Below, piece after piece: positions 1-9,040 of a DNA stretch of 64,000 bases. Position numbers and translations under genes: made by a program. Origin of the DNA: Myxococcales bacterium. Lineage in GTDB: Bacteria; Myxococcota_A; Polyangia; Polyangiales; Polyangiaceae. The notes below the pieces were generated by a model. It saw nothing but the letters and a program-made list of their open reading frames with translations. It did no database searches and was not told the DNA's origin. The DNA lies in assembly GCA_016720545.1 (NCBI GenBank), contig JADKKK010000035.1, positions 124,001-188,000 on the forward strand, in the 5' to 3' direction. Within the stretch, counting starts at the first letter, position 1. Each line of letters opens with the position of its first letter.

Positions 1-794
1 TGCTCGTGCTCAGACCCCGCGGGGTGCTCGTGCGCGTGGGCTCCCTCGTGAGTGTGCGCGTGCGTGTGGACGTGCCCGTGCGCACGCGGAGCGCTCCCGC
101 CGGTGGCGTCGTGCGCGGGCGCCGGCGGCGTGGCGCCGCTTGCAGCGAGCGCGGGGCCCGGGTCTCCCGACCCCTTGGCGGTCGCGCCCTCGGCGAGGGC
201 GTCGAACCGGTTCTTTCTCTGCGTGGGCGGGCCGTCCTCGACGGGGGCGGCCCCGACGATGCGTCGAATTTTCGGGCGCGCGAGGGACCCGGGATCGCTC
301 GCGGCCGGCGGGGGGGGCTCCCGACGCGGGGGCGCGAAGCCGCCGTCGCGGGCGCGACGATCGTCGGGCGGGCGTCGATCGGGGCGACCGCTGCCGGCGT
401 CGAACACGCGGGGTCGCGATTCGGCCCGCGGCCCGAAGCCACCGGAGGGCGGGCCGCGGCGGTCGTCGCGAGGCGCGCCTTCCCGGGGCCCACCTTCGCG
501 AGGCACCGGCGGGCCGAAGCCGCCCTCGCGGCGGCCAGAGTCACGCGAGCCGTCTCGACGCGGTGGGCGCTCACCCGAAGGGGCGTCGTGGCGCGGACGG
601 TAGGGGGGCCTCTCGCCGGCCCCCGGTCCCGAGGCGGGGCGCGGGGGCCTTTCGCCCTCGCGAGCGGGGGCTCCGCTGCGTGGGGGGCCACCCGGGCCGC
701 GCCCGCCGCTGCGCGGGGGCCGTCGGTCTTCACGCGTGGGCTTCGGCCGCTCGCGGGTCTTGTCGCGCTTCTTCGGCTTCTTTTCGTCCGTCAT
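1..794 (-). CDS. Partial basic Gly/Arg/Pro-rich disordered protein with His-rich segment, coupled to larB
   Basis: The frame is open from an ATG at 794 to the left edge, giving at least 264 residues with the C-terminus missing. It begins MTDEKKPKKRDKTRERPKP. The first ~165 residues are nearly all R, G, P, D and E and look disordered, with three spaced GGFGP/GGFAP motifs near residues 91, 118 and 151. A short ordered-looking patch (KIRRIVGAAP, then KNRFDALAEG) follows near 175-205. The last ~40 visible residues are His-rich, with repeated H-x-H spacing. The ATG overlaps the larB stop (ATGA), so the two genes are probably co-translated. In lar operons larB is commonly followed by larC, whose product handles nickel, so this could be a LarC with a long extension. 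The diagnostic part lies outside the window, so I make no functional assignment. Confidence 0.6.
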   Translation of the reverse strand, partial: MTDEKKPKKRDKTRERPKPTREDRRPPRSGGRGPGGPPRSGAPAREGERPPRPASGPGAGERPPYRPRHDAPSGERPPRRDGSRDSGRREGGFGPPVPREGGPREGAPRDDRRGPPSGGFGPRAESRPRVFDAGSGRPDRRPPDDRRARDGGFAPPRREPPPPAASDPGSLARPKIRRIVGAAPVEDGPPTQRKNRFDALAEGATAKGSGDPGPALAASGATPPAPAHDATGGSAPRAHGHVHTHAHTHEGAHAHEHPAGSEHE

Positions 795-1561
795 GGTGCC
801 CCGACCTTCTTCGCCGAACGCAGGATCCGCACGGCCGCGAACGCGCCTCCGAACCCGTTGTCGATGTTCACGACCGTGATGCCGGACGCGCAGCTCGTCA
901 GCATACAGAGAAGCGCCGAGAGGCCCTGGAAATTAGCCCCGTAGCCGATGGAAGTGGGGACGGAGACGACCGCCCCGTCGACCAGACCGCCCACGACGCT
1001 GGGGAGCGCCCCCTCCATGCCGGCCACCACCACGACGACCGCGGCTGCCTCCAGGACCGAGCGCTTGTGCAGCAGCCGGTGGATGCCCGAGACGCCTACG
1101 TCGATGACGCGATCGACCTCGACGCCCAACATGCGGAGGGTCTCTGCGCATTCTTCCGCGACCGGCAGATCGCTCGTGCCGGCGGACACCAGCGCCACGC
1201 GGCCCGTGGAGAGCCGCGGAATGGGGGCCTGCTCGAGCGTGAGCGTGCGCGCCACGGGGGCGTAGCGAGCCGCGGGCACGAGCGCGCGCACGTCGGCGGC
1301 CTGCCCTGCGTCCACGCGGGTCACGAGCACGTTGCCCCCGCGCCGCCCGAGCTCCCCCATGATTCCCGCGACTTGCGCCGCGGTCTTGCCCTGACCGAAG
1401 ACCACCTCCGGCACGCCCTGTCGGAGCGCGCGGTGGTGATCCACCATCGCGTACCCCAGCTCGGCGAAGGGGAGGTCGCGCAGCTCGGTCACCGCGGCGT
1501 CGGGCTCTGTCTCGCCCGAGCGCACGCGCTCGAGCAGCTCTTTCAAGGCAGCTGGATCCAC
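791..1561 (-). CDS. larB: LarB, pyridinium-3,5-biscarboxylate mononucleotide synthase (nickel-pincer cofactor)
   Basis: 256 residues from a GTG start, the usual length for LarB. The C-terminal half has the PurE-like fold signature of the family: VALVSAGTSDLPVAEE near residue 125, then GVSGIHRLL, VVAGMEGALPSVVGGL, VPTSIGYG and a terminal NIDNGFGGAFAA segment. LarB carboxylates nicotinic acid adenine dinucleotide and hydrolyses its phosphoanhydride. This is the first step of the nickel-pincer nucleotide cofactor made for lactate racemase and related enzymes. It acts in the cytoplasm. The next gene on the strand starts inside its stop codon, indicating an operon running off the left edge. Family assignment is firm. 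The racemase it serves is not visible here. Confidence 0.93.
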   Translation of the reverse strand: MDPAALKELLERVRSGETEPDAAVTELRDLPFAELGYAMVDHHRALRQGVPEVVFGQGKTAAQVAGIMGELGRRGGNVLVTRVDAGQAADVRALVPAARYAPVARTLTLEQAPIPRLSTGRVALVSAGTSDLPVAEECAETLRMLGVEVDRVIDVGVSGIHRLLHKRSVLEAAAVVVVVAGMEGALPSVVGGLVDGAVVSVPTSIGYGANFQGLSALLCMLTSCASGITVVNIDNGFGGAFAAVRILRSAKKVGAP

Positions 1562-1627
1562 AGTGGCTGGCCTATACCACCCTTTTGGGGCGCCTTCCCC
1601 GACGCGTTTGGTGCACGCATTCCAGCG

Positions 1628-2188
1628 ATGCTAGAGCTGTCGCGCGTGCCGCTCCTTCTCGCTCCACTCGTCGCGATCCTGATCGGGCTCGTGCTCACCT
1701 ACTACGGGCGGGCCGAGCTCTCGCTCGCGGACCGGACGCCGCTAGGCACCCGGTCGTTCCGAGTGGCCCTCGCGTTCGCCGTGCTCGTGTACGCCCCGGT
1801 GCTCGGGTACTTCGCGGCGTTCCACGGCGACTGGGCCTACCTCTACCTCGGGCCGCAGGCGCGCCTGCCCTCGGCGGTCGACCTCGCGCTCGTGCTCCTC
1901 GCGGCGGCGCTCATCCCTGCCACGCTCGCGATCGCGGCGCGCAGCGTGGCCGAGCAGCGCTCGGGGCTCTTGCTGCGCGCCGGCGGCGCCACGCTCGCCG
2001 TGACGCTCCTGCTCTGCGCGCTCGCGTCCAAGCGGCTCCTGGTGAGCGCCTCTTATGTCCAGTTCCGGGGTGGCTTCGGAGGCGTCCCGCTCGGGCAGAG
2101 CCCACTCGGGCGCGGCGTCCTGCTCTCCTGGGTGGCGCTCGGGGCCGCCGCCGCGTGGGCCCGCGCGAGCTTGCGCGACGCGCGCTAG
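1628..2188 (+). CDS. Hypothetical integral membrane protein
   Basis: 186 residues from ATG 1628, chosen because the hydrophobic N-terminus begins directly after it (MLELSRVPLLLAPLVAILIG). About five hydrophobic segments are visible: residues 6-24, 43-62, 80-98, 115-132 and 162-178. They are separated by short loops, with the sequence FHGDWAYLYLG between the second and third. There are no catalytic motifs that I recognise. It is divergent from larB with a 66-bp gap and is probably transcribed alone. I do not recognise the family. Confidence 0.7.
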   Translation: MLELSRVPLLLAPLVAILIGLVLTYYGRAELSLADRTPLGTRSFRVALAFAVLVYAPVLGYFAAFHGDWAYLYLGPQARLPSAVDLALVLLAAALIPATLAIAARSVAEQRSGLLLRAGGATLAVTLLLCALASKRLLVSASYVQFRGGFGGVPLGQSPLGRGVLLSWVALGAAAAWARASLRDAR

Positions 2189-2230
2189 CTTTCGACGAAG
2201 ACCTCGGAACGCGCGGGTGCCCGCTCGACG

Positions 2231-3700
2231 TCACCGATCGAAGCGGGTCGCGTAGACGAGCGTCAGACGCTTCTGTGTATAATACAGGATATGCGGACGG
2301 TCACGTGAATCGAGGGCGAGGGCGACGCGGCCAGGCGTTCCGGGGTCCGAGACTTCGTCATCGACGTCCTCTTGGATCCACTGCGTGAGCCCGTCGACGC
2401 GAGTCTGCCGGAGGTAGGTCACCGAGCTCGCGATCGAGCTTGGTCTCTCCTGGTGGAGCACGACGTGCATCTGGCCGAACGAGTCGACGGCGAGCGCTTG
2501 GGCGAACGAGGGCGGGCCGCCGAGCGGTGGTACCTTGACGTCGCGCTCGATGACGGAGACCACCGGCTCGGCCTCGCCGGTCCACACGAGCGACACGAGC
2601 TGCGCCGAGGCCCCGTTGGCTGGCAGGTGGAAGAAGGTCGCGTAGCGCACACCATCGCGCGATACGAACGCCGGATCGAGCCCCGAGAGGCCGTCAGGAA
2701 TGCGGTTGTGCACCGCGGTCGCGCCCGGCGCCCACCCGCCGGCCGTCGAGTACGACCGCACCTTCGAGATCGACGTGGGCTGCCCGAAGGTCGCCGACAG
2801 CGCCTCGCAGTAAAACGCCTGGAACAGCCCGCTCGGCTCGCGCGCGACCGACGCGGCCCCCGCGTACACCGTCGTACGCGGGTCGACCGTGGTAGAGAAC
2901 GGCGACGGCAGACCGAACCGCTCGGCGGCCCCGGGGCGGTACATCCCCACCCCGACGCCGCCTTGCGCCGCGTCGCCTCCCGCCGGCTGGAACGAGGTGA
3001 CGAGGAGCTCGCCCGCCTTGCCCGCCGCGATCGCAAGCGGCGCCCCACGCGGCACGTTGGTGGTCACGACGGAGGGCGCGCCGAGGGCGCCCCCGGCGAA
3101 GCGGCGGTACACGACCTGACCTCTCGGGGCCTCGTCGAAGTCGTTCGAGACGACGTGGACCTCGTCGCCTTCGCCGGCCGCGACGGCGACCGCTTCGCCC
3201 CACAGGTTGGAGAGACCGTTGCCGAGAGCGACCGTCGCCTTGTCGGCGAGCGACGGCGAGGCCGCACTGAAATGTGTGACCCGGAGCTCGGAGGCCGTGT
3301 CGAAGTTGAACCGGCCGTAGCCCGCGGCGACGCGCCCGCCGCTGGTCACCGCCACACCCAGGCGGCGCGTGAGGACGCCGTTGTCGATGGGCATCCGCCG
3401 GCGCGCGTCGCACGCGTTGCCCACTGCGACGGGCGTCGTCTTCTCGGCCCACTCGGGGCACACGGAGTCGAGTGGAGGGGCCACGCGATCGGGCGTTGGC
3501 CCCCCCTCCACCACCGCGGCGTCCGGCGCCTCGGCGTCCGACGGGGGCGACGCGTCCGCGGCCTGCGCATCGCCCGAAGCGCCCGAAGCGCCCGCGTCGT
3601 TGGAGGAGCTCTCTTTCAGCGCCGCGCACGCCCCGCACGCGAGCGCCACCACGAGCAGAGGCAACCCGCGGCGTCGAAAGGTGGCTAGTCGCAGGCGCAT
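2231..3700 (-). CDS. Secreted lipoprotein with possible beta-propeller, function unknown
   Basis: 489 residues from the ATG at 3700. The frame stays open upstream to a GTG at 3814, but the signal peptide starts at 3700: basic MRLRLATFRRRG, a hydrophobic LPLLVVALA core, then Cys in ALAC/CGAC. A long Ala/Asp/Ser/Pro linker follows (about 35-75), as in many myxobacterial surface lipoproteins. The remainder has regularly spaced segments with G-x-x-x-A-x-D patterns and Tyr/Phe-rich strands, ending RPHILYYTQKRLTLVYATRFDR. This suggests a repeat beta fold such as a propeller, which is inference. It lies 55 bp behind the Cys-rich gene at 3756-4568 on the same strand, so the two may share a transcript. 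I assign no function. Confidence 0.75.
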   Translation of the reverse strand: MRLRLATFRRRGLPLLVVALACGACAALKESSSNDAGASGASGDAQAADASPPSDAEAPDAAVVEGGPTPDRVAPPLDSVCPEWAEKTTPVAVGNACDARRRMPIDNGVLTRRLGVAVTSGGRVAAGYGRFNFDTASELRVTHFSAASPSLADKATVALGNGLSNLWGEAVAVAAGEGDEVHVVSNDFDEAPRGQVVYRRFAGGALGAPSVVTTNVPRGAPLAIAAGKAGELLVTSFQPAGGDAAQGGVGVGMYRPGAAERFGLPSPFSTTVDPRTTVYAGAASVAREPSGLFQAFYCEALSATFGQPTSISKVRSYSTAGGWAPGATAVHNRIPDGLSGLDPAFVSRDGVRYATFFHLPANGASAQLVSLVWTGEAEPVVSVIERDVKVPPLGGPPSFAQALAVDSFGQMHVVLHQERPSSIASSVTYLRQTRVDGLTQWIQEDVDDEVSDPGTPGRVALALDSRDRPHILYYTQKRLTLVYATRFDR

Positions 3701-3755
3701 CCGGCGGAGTATCCCCCCAAGCCGGCGAAGAGGGAAGCCTGTGAGCCCGCGGAGC

Positions 3756-4568
3756 TCAGCGTCCGCCTGCGCTTCCCGTGAACGTGCAGTAACGGTAGCC
3801 GCAGTCGTTCCCACCGACCTTCACGGCCTTCTCGCCGACGCACTTGGGCGGGGCGCTCGTGCCGGTGCGGTAGACCGCGTACTTCCGCTTCGAGCCAGAG
3901 CCTTCGCTCGACAGGCGATCACGCTCGGCCTCGCACTTCTGCTCGGCCTCGATCGCTGCCCTCCCCTGCTTCGCCTTGTCGCAGCTCATCGGGAACGTGA
4001 CCTTCGACCGCACAGCGTAGATCTCGGCGACGCGCCCGCTCTCCGCGTAGCCACGCACGGGCCGCGACTCGCCGACCGCGAGGGACGGACACGTCGTCTT
4101 CCCACGCGTGACGATGACCTCGCAGAAGGTCCGCGAGCCCGTCTCGTTCACCACGTCGGCCCCGGAGGACGGCCAGTTGCACGCCGCCGGCTCGGGCCGA
4201 GTCCCGCCGCCATTCGTGCTGCCGCCGCCGCTGCCGCTCGCCGCCTTCGGGCACGCGTCGCAGGTGCCCCGCACGACGCCACCCGCGCCGGGCTGGATCG
4301 ACCAGCTCTTGCCGCAGTTCGCCTTGCACACGCCGCCGACGCGGCCACGTACCTTCGAGAGCATGTCGGCGCAGTCCCAGGTGGTGCTGGTCTTGTCGGC
4401 GCGGAGCATCCGGCAACCGTCGAACGACTCGACGCGGCCCCCCACGGTCAGCGTGACCGCCCCCTTCCCGCCCGCCTTGACGTCGTCTCTGGGGTCGGCG
4501 GCCGGGCAGACGGCGGCGACGGACGCGACGAACGAGCCTACGAGGGTGACGGCGACGAGCCTCTTCAT
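3756..4568 (-). CDS. Secreted Cys-rich protein, function unknown
   Basis: 270 residues from ATG 4568, which has a clear AGGAGA ribosome-binding site 7 nt upstream and begins the signal peptide MKRLVAVTLVGSFVASVAAV. The mature part has about fifteen cysteines in pairs (for example CKANCG, CDACP, CGYRYC). These would suit disulphides outside the cytoplasm. A Gly/Ser-rich linker sits at about 125-140. The first half (residues 40-120) carries VGGRVESFDGCRML and DCADMLSKVRG; the second half is a separate Cys-containing unit. It is probably co-transcribed with the lipoprotein gene at 2231-3700. I do not recognise a named domain. Confidence 0.75.
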   Translation of the reverse strand: MKRLVAVTLVGSFVASVAAVCPAADPRDDVKAGGKGAVTLTVGGRVESFDGCRMLRADKTSTTWDCADMLSKVRGRVGGVCKANCGKSWSIQPGAGGVVRGTCDACPKAASGSGGGSTNGGGTRPEPAACNWPSSGADVVNETGSRTFCEVIVTRGKTTCPSLAVGESRPVRGYAESGRVAEIYAVRSKVTFPMSCDKAKQGRAAIEAEQKCEAERDRLSSEGSGSKRKYAVYRTGTSAPPKCVGEKAVKVGGNDCGYRYCTFTGSAGGR

Positions 4569-4835
4569 TAGTGGATCTCCTTGGCGATTCGCCCGGCAGG
4601 GCTGGCGGCGCGCGAACGCGAGCGAGGTAGACGGCCCGCGCGGGCCGGGATTCAACCCGACAGCATCGTCGAGAGCACGCGCGGCCGAAAGCCGAACCGC
4701 AGCCAGGGCGCCACCAGGAGGCGCGCGCACACTGTGAGCGAGCCTCCTACCGATCACCAGCCCTCGGTTTGACCTCTGCGCGCGTGCTCGTAGAGTCGCG
4801 TCCGGGCCGCTTCTTGGCGGCCTCCCGAGTGCCCC

Positions 4836-5933
4836 ATGCCGAAGCGCTCACTCCTCACGCTCTTCACTCGGACGCTCTTCGCGGGCCTCACTGGCTTCGC
4901 TGGCGCGGCGTGCGGATCGCCGCCCGAGGAGGTGGCGACCCCGGAGGTCGTCACGGACGCCGGGCCACGGGACGCCCCCTCGCCGCCGCTCGTGCCGAGC
5001 CCCGAGGCCACCCCGCCCACCCCACCGGATAACCTCGAACGAGCGCTCGGCGCTCCGTACCCGATCGTGCTGATGCACGGGATGGCCGGCTTCGAGCAGC
5101 TCACCGTCGGCACGATCGGGGTGGAGTACTGGGCCGGCGTGCGCGCCGAGCTCGCGCGCGTGGGCGAAGACCAGGTGTTCGTCACCGAGGTGAGCCCGTA
5201 CGAGACGAGCGAGGTGCGCGCGCGCGAGGCCAAGGCACAGATCGACAAGATCCTCGCGGCCACCGGGAAGAAGAAGGTCGCGCTCGTCGGGCACAGCCAG
5301 GGCGGTCTCGACGCGCGCGTGCTCGCGAGCCCGGCTGGCCTCGACTACGGCGCCAAGATCGCCTCCGTCACAACCATCTCCACGCCCCATCGCGGCAGCT
5401 ACATCGCCGACGTGGTGATGCGGCTCGCGAGCAGCTCGCCCGACACATTCGACAAGGCCACCTCCACGTTGCTGAAGCTCCTGCAGCGCACCGCGTATCA
5501 GCTCCAGGGCGACGCGAACCTGCGCGCGCAGCTCGAGCAGATCAGCGAGAAGTACATGAGGGAGGTGTTCAACCCCAAGTACGCGGATGCCCCTGGGGTG
5601 CTCTACGAGAGCTACGCGGGCCGCACGAACCTGCGCGCCGGCCTCGGCGTATGCGACGACGGCATCTACCCGAACGAGCCCTCGAAGCTCGACAGCGCCC
5701 AGTCGTTCTTGCTCCCCTCGGCGATCATCCTCGAGCGAGGTCTCCCGGTGCGCGTCAACGACGGCCTCGTCACGGTCGAGAGCGCGAAGTGGGGCACGTT
5801 CATGCAGTGCGTGCCGGCTGACCACATGAAGGAGGTCGGGCAGCTCAACATCGACGGGACGAACCTCCAGACCTTCGACCACAAAAAGTTCTACCGACAG
5901 ATCGTCGAGCGCATCCGGCAGCGCGGCTTCTGA
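4836..5933 (+). CDS. Secreted triacylglycerol lipase (alpha/beta-hydrolase, lipase family I type)
   Basis: 365 residues. The N-terminus is a lipoprotein-type signal with Cys26 in FAGAACGSPP and a Pro-rich linker to about residue 65. The oxyanion-hole segment PYPIVLMHGMAGF (75-86) and nucleophile elbow GHSQGG with Ser154 match bacterial triacylglycerol lipases. Asp309 (VNDGLV) and His330 (ADHMKEVG) sit where family I lipases carry the other triad residues. It should hydrolyse long-chain acylglycerols at the cell surface. No lipase foldase (lif) gene is adjacent. Neighbours on both sides are on the opposite strand, so it is monocistronic. No strong ribosome-binding site precedes the ATG; the start was chosen because the signal peptide begins there. 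Confidence 0.88.
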   Translation: MPKRSLLTLFTRTLFAGLTGFAGAACGSPPEEVATPEVVTDAGPRDAPSPPLVPSPEATPPTPPDNLERALGAPYPIVLMHGMAGFEQLTVGTIGVEYWAGVRAELARVGEDQVFVTEVSPYETSEVRAREAKAQIDKILAATGKKKVALVGHSQGGLDARVLASPAGLDYGAKIASVTTISTPHRGSYIADVVMRLASSSPDTFDKATSTLLKLLQRTAYQLQGDANLRAQLEQISEKYMREVFNPKYADAPGVLYESYAGRTNLRAGLGVCDDGIYPNEPSKLDSAQSFLLPSAIILERGLPVRVNDGLVTVESAKWGTFMQCVPADHMKEVGQLNIDGTNLQTFDHKKFYRQIVERIRQRGF

Positions 5934-5973
5934 AGGGCGCGCGGCCGCGCCCGCGCGGCGCGTGCGCGCGCGC

Positions 5974-6855
5974 TCACAGGTCTTGGGGCAGCCCGGCGCG
6001 CGCCCAGAGGGTGGTGCCGATGAGGTACACGACGAGGAGCCCGGCGCCCGCGTAGGTGGCCCCCACGCAGTCCGCGCGGCTCACGTTCTTCGGGCCGCGG
6101 ATCCGGAGAAAGACCAGCATGGCGACGGGCGCCGCCACCATGAGGAGCTCGCGCACCGTGATCGCCCGGGTGAGGCGGCCCGCCACGAGGAGGCCCATCG
6201 GGACGACGCAGAGCGCGACGACGATGCGGCCCGCCGCCTCGACGCCGTGTACGACAGGATAGGTGGGTACACCGACGGCCGTGTCGCCCTCGACGTCGCG
6301 GAGATCGTAGAGCACCTCGAAGCTCTGCTCGAAGAGGAAGAAGAAGGCGAGCACGCACGCGATCGCGGCGGCCGAGGCGGTGCGCGGAGGCCCCTCGGCG
6401 AGGAGCGGGTAGAAGCCCACGGAGAGCACGAACATGAAGGCGCTCACGCCGTTCTTCAGACCGTAGAGGTCCTTGAAGCGCTTGCGCCCGCGGGGCGTGG
6501 GGACGTAGCGAAAGCTGTATCCGAGCCCGAGCGCATGAAAGACCACCCGGAGCAGCGCGAGCTCGGGTGTCGTGACGAAGAAGCCGAGGACGAGGGAGCC
6601 CACGAGCAGCGCGAGGGTCGCCATCACGATCGCCCGCGCGTGCCGCGCGACGAGCTCGGTGGCGACGATGCCGTTAAGGCGGTCCTCCTCGACGTCGGTC
6701 GCGCGGTTCAGGAGGTTGACGATGCACCAGTCCAGGCCGCAGACGAGGGCCACTCCGACGAAATACGTCCCGCGGAACAGGGTCCCGAACACGAGGGCGG
6801 CGGCGGCCGCGATGACGACGATGTGGAAGCGGAGCGCGGAGAGGGCTTCGTTCAT
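5974..6855 (-). CDS. UbiA-family prenyltransferase
   Basis: 293 residues starting at ATG 6855. The frame continues upstream without a plausible start. Both Asp-rich motifs of UbiA enzymes are present: NRATDVEEDRLNG near residue 51 (N-x3-D-x3-D) and YDLRDVEGD near residue 188. They are set among about eight membrane-spanning segments. The family transfers a polyprenyl group from a diphosphate donor to an aromatic or other acceptor, in quinone, haem, chlorophyll or lipid pathways. No quinone or haem gene is next to it, so the acceptor cannot be inferred. It follows mscL and the OmpA gene on the same strand, with a 137-bp gap to the latter. Confidence 0.88.
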   Translation of the reverse strand: MNEALSALRFHIVVIAAAAALVFGTLFRGTYFVGVALVCGLDWCIVNLLNRATDVEEDRLNGIVATELVARHARAIVMATLALLVGSLVLGFFVTTPELALLRVVFHALGLGYSFRYVPTPRGRKRFKDLYGLKNGVSAFMFVLSVGFYPLLAEGPPRTASAAAIACVLAFFFLFEQSFEVLYDLRDVEGDTAVGVPTYPVVHGVEAAGRIVVALCVVPMGLLVAGRLTRAITVRELLMVAAPVAMLVFLRIRGPKNVSRADCVGATYAGAGLLVVYLIGTTLWARAGLPQDL

Positions 6856-6992
6856 GGCAGGGTCGATCCCGTCGTACCGCAAGTCGTCGCGTCGTCGAAG
6901 TGTCGTCGCGCGCGGCGATGACGCGTCGAGCGCGCCCCCCGGGGGAGGGCACGCTCGACGGGGCACGCTCGTCGGGGCCTTAGCCCCGGGCG

Positions 6993-8933
6993 CTACTTCT
7001 TGGCCGGCTTGGCGGCGGGCTTCGCGGCGGCGGGCTTCGCGGCGGCGGGCTTCGCGGCAGCGGGCTTCGCGGCAGCGGGCGCCGGCGTGGCCGCCGGGGC
7101 CGGGACCGCCTTCTCGTCGACGATGTGGAACTCGACGCGGCGATTGTTCTGGCGACCCGCCGGCGTCTCGTTGGAGTCGATGGGCTTCTCCTGGCCGTAG
7201 CCCACGCTCGAGAGGCGCGACTTGTCGATGCCGTGCACCGTGAGCCACTTGACGACGGACGCCGCGCGGTCCGCGCTGAGGCGCTTGTTCTTGGCCGCCG
7301 CACCCTGCGAGTCGGTGTGGCCTTCGACGCTGACGGCCTTGATCTCGGGGTGATCGGTCATGACCTTGAGCACCGCCTCGAGGACCTCCTCGCTCTCGCG
7401 ACCGGGGAGGATGAGTGCGCTCGCCGTCTTGAACTTCACTTGGTCAAGGATCTTGATGACCCCCGCCTGCACGAACGCCTTCGGGCAGCCGTTGCGCTTC
7501 GGATCCGGGTCGGGCTTGCCGGGCTCGTCGGGGCACGCGTCCACGTCGTTGAGGACGCCGTCCTTGTCGCGGTCGGTGTCGGGGCACCCGTTGGTCTTGG
7601 GATCGTTCGACTTCAGGCCGGGCTTGTCCGGGCACGCGTCGTTCGCGTCGATGACGCCGTCGCCGTCGGAGTCGGCCGGGCACCCGTTCTTCGCGGGGTC
7701 CTGGTGGCGCACGCCGGGCACGTCGACGCACGCGTCGTCCTTGTCGTAGATGCCGTCCTTGTCCTTGTCGGAGGGGCAGCCGCTCGTGCGGGGATCGTCG
7801 GTCTTCACGCCGGGCACGTCGACGCAGGCGTCGTCGGTGTCGAGGATGCCGTCACGATCGGTGTCCTTCGGCGCCTCGGGCGGGCAGCCGTGCTTCGACA
7901 CGTCGTCGCTCGGCACGCCCTTCACGTCGGGGCAGGCGTCGTCCTTGTCGAGGATGCCGTCGCCGTCGCGATCGGTGATGATCTTGATCTCGGGCTGGTA
8001 CTCGACGTTGAGCAGAACGCGGGCCTGCGGCGAGCCGAACCCGCGCGTGAAACCGGTGCCCGCGCCCGCGCCGAAGCGCACGGGGCCGGCGGTGTAGTGC
8101 ACGCCGAACAGGCCCTCGACGGGGGTCGTGCGCTTGCCGAACGCAGCGCTCGTGCCGTCGGGGTTCTCCGAGACCGTCGTGGCGAGGTTCACCTCGGGCC
8201 CGACCATGAGCTTCTTGTCGAGCACGTGGAGACCGACCGCGCCGCCGAGGAGCAGCTCGGTGCCCACCGCGGCCTGGGCGAACGGCTGGTCGCGGAGGCG
8301 AATGTTGACGCCGGCGCGCGCCGAGTACGCCAGGATCCCCACGTCGCCCGACACGTTGAGGTGCGGCGCGACGCGCGCGCTGCCGTCACCGAGGTAGTTC
8401 TCTTGGCTGCCGGTGGGGAGCCAGAAGCGGCTGCCGACGCCGAACCGCAGCGGGCCGGTCGGGTCGCCCGCGACTCGGAAATCGAGCGCGAGGCGGAGAT
8501 CACCGATGCCCTGCTCCTTCGGCGGCGAAGCGAACTGCGTACCGCGGAAGGTGCCCGTATGCCCGTCGTTGTAGAGGGCCACGGGGAGGTTCACGCCGAG
8601 GCGCAGGCGCTCGAAGAGCACGACGCTCGCGCCGAGGTGCGCGAGGAGCTGGTTTCGTACGACCGAGTTCTGCACCGAGCCGTCCGCGTTGTAGATCACG
8701 AGCGGGCGGTACACGTACTCGCCCACGATGCCGATCGAAGGTCGCAGCTTCCCGCGGTAGTCCATCGAGTCTTGCGCGAACCATTCGCTGCCGCGCTCCG
8801 AAGGCTCGAATTTGCTGACGGCGAACCCGGTCGTCTGCGGCACTTGCTGCGCCGACGCCGCGCCCCCGTGGAGGGTGAGCGCGAGCCCGGTCAGAGTGGC
8901 GAGCGAGGCGGCGAAAAGTGAACGAGCTCTCAT
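6993..8933 (-). CDS. Outer-membrane protein: N-terminal beta-barrel, TSP type-3 repeats, OmpA domain, Ala/Lys/Pro tail
   Basis: 646 residues with signal peptide MRARSLFAASLATLTGLA through ASAQQ. Residues ~40-330 look like a transmembrane beta-barrel (alternating polar/aromatic strands). Residues ~335-490 hold five calcium-binding thrombospondin type-3 repeats of the form DxDxDGI-D-xxDAC-D-xPG. Residues ~495-610 are an OmpA domain with VEGHTDSQG, RLSADRA and NRRVEFHI, which binds peptidoglycan. The tail is a run of AAAKP repeats (see 7021-7080). The likely role is to tether the outer membrane to the cell wall. A GAGGA ribosome-binding site sits 9 nt before the ATG. This architecture is common in myxobacteria. 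Confidence 0.92.
   Translation of the reverse strand: MRARSLFAASLATLTGLALTLHGGAASAQQVPQTTGFAVSKFEPSERGSEWFAQDSMDYRGKLRPSIGIVGEYVYRPLVIYNADGSVQNSVVRNQLLAHLGASVVLFERLRLGVNLPVALYNDGHTGTFRGTQFASPPKEQGIGDLRLALDFRVAGDPTGPLRFGVGSRFWLPTGSQENYLGDGSARVAPHLNVSGDVGILAYSARAGVNIRLRDQPFAQAAVGTELLLGGAVGLHVLDKKLMVGPEVNLATTVSENPDGTSAAFGKRTTPVEGLFGVHYTAGPVRFGAGAGTGFTRGFGSPQARVLLNVEYQPEIKIITDRDGDGILDKDDACPDVKGVPSDDVSKHGCPPEAPKDTDRDGILDTDDACVDVPGVKTDDPRTSGCPSDKDKDGIYDKDDACVDVPGVRHQDPAKNGCPADSDGDGVIDANDACPDKPGLKSNDPKTNGCPDTDRDKDGVLNDVDACPDEPGKPDPDPKRNGCPKAFVQAGVIKILDQVKFKTASALILPGRESEEVLEAVLKVMTDHPEIKAVSVEGHTDSQGAAAKNKRLSADRAASVVKWLTVHGIDKSRLSSVGYGQEKPIDSNETPAGRQNNRRVEFHIVDEKAVPAPAATPAPAAAKPAAAKPAAAKPAAAKPAAKPAKK
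7021..7080. repeat. 15-bp tandem repeat encoding AAAKP units
   Basis: Four consecutive 15-bp units (ttcgcggcggcgggc with one g/a variant) lie inside the OmpA-family gene and encode its C-terminal AAAKP tail on the minus strand. The unit length is a multiple of three, so copy-number change would alter tail length without breaking the frame. Confidence 0.9.
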
Positions 8934-9040
8934 GAAATCGGATCCTCAGCGGGGAACAGGGGGCTCAGTGGGCACTGGCGAGATGGCGCGCCGCAAGGCT
9001 ACCGGCATTCGGAGCCGGAAGTCCAACACGCGCCGGCGCC

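Noticed and set aside
6..944. Plus-strand open frames over the left-edge gene
   Set aside because: The minus strand has an ATGA junction with larB and sensible motif repeats; the plus frame is its complement.
2274..2290. Perfect TATAAT at about 2278 on the plus strand
   Set aside because: It lies inside the codons for a Tyr-Tyr-Thr segment of the lipoprotein gene, with no -35 box and no plus-strand gene downstream.
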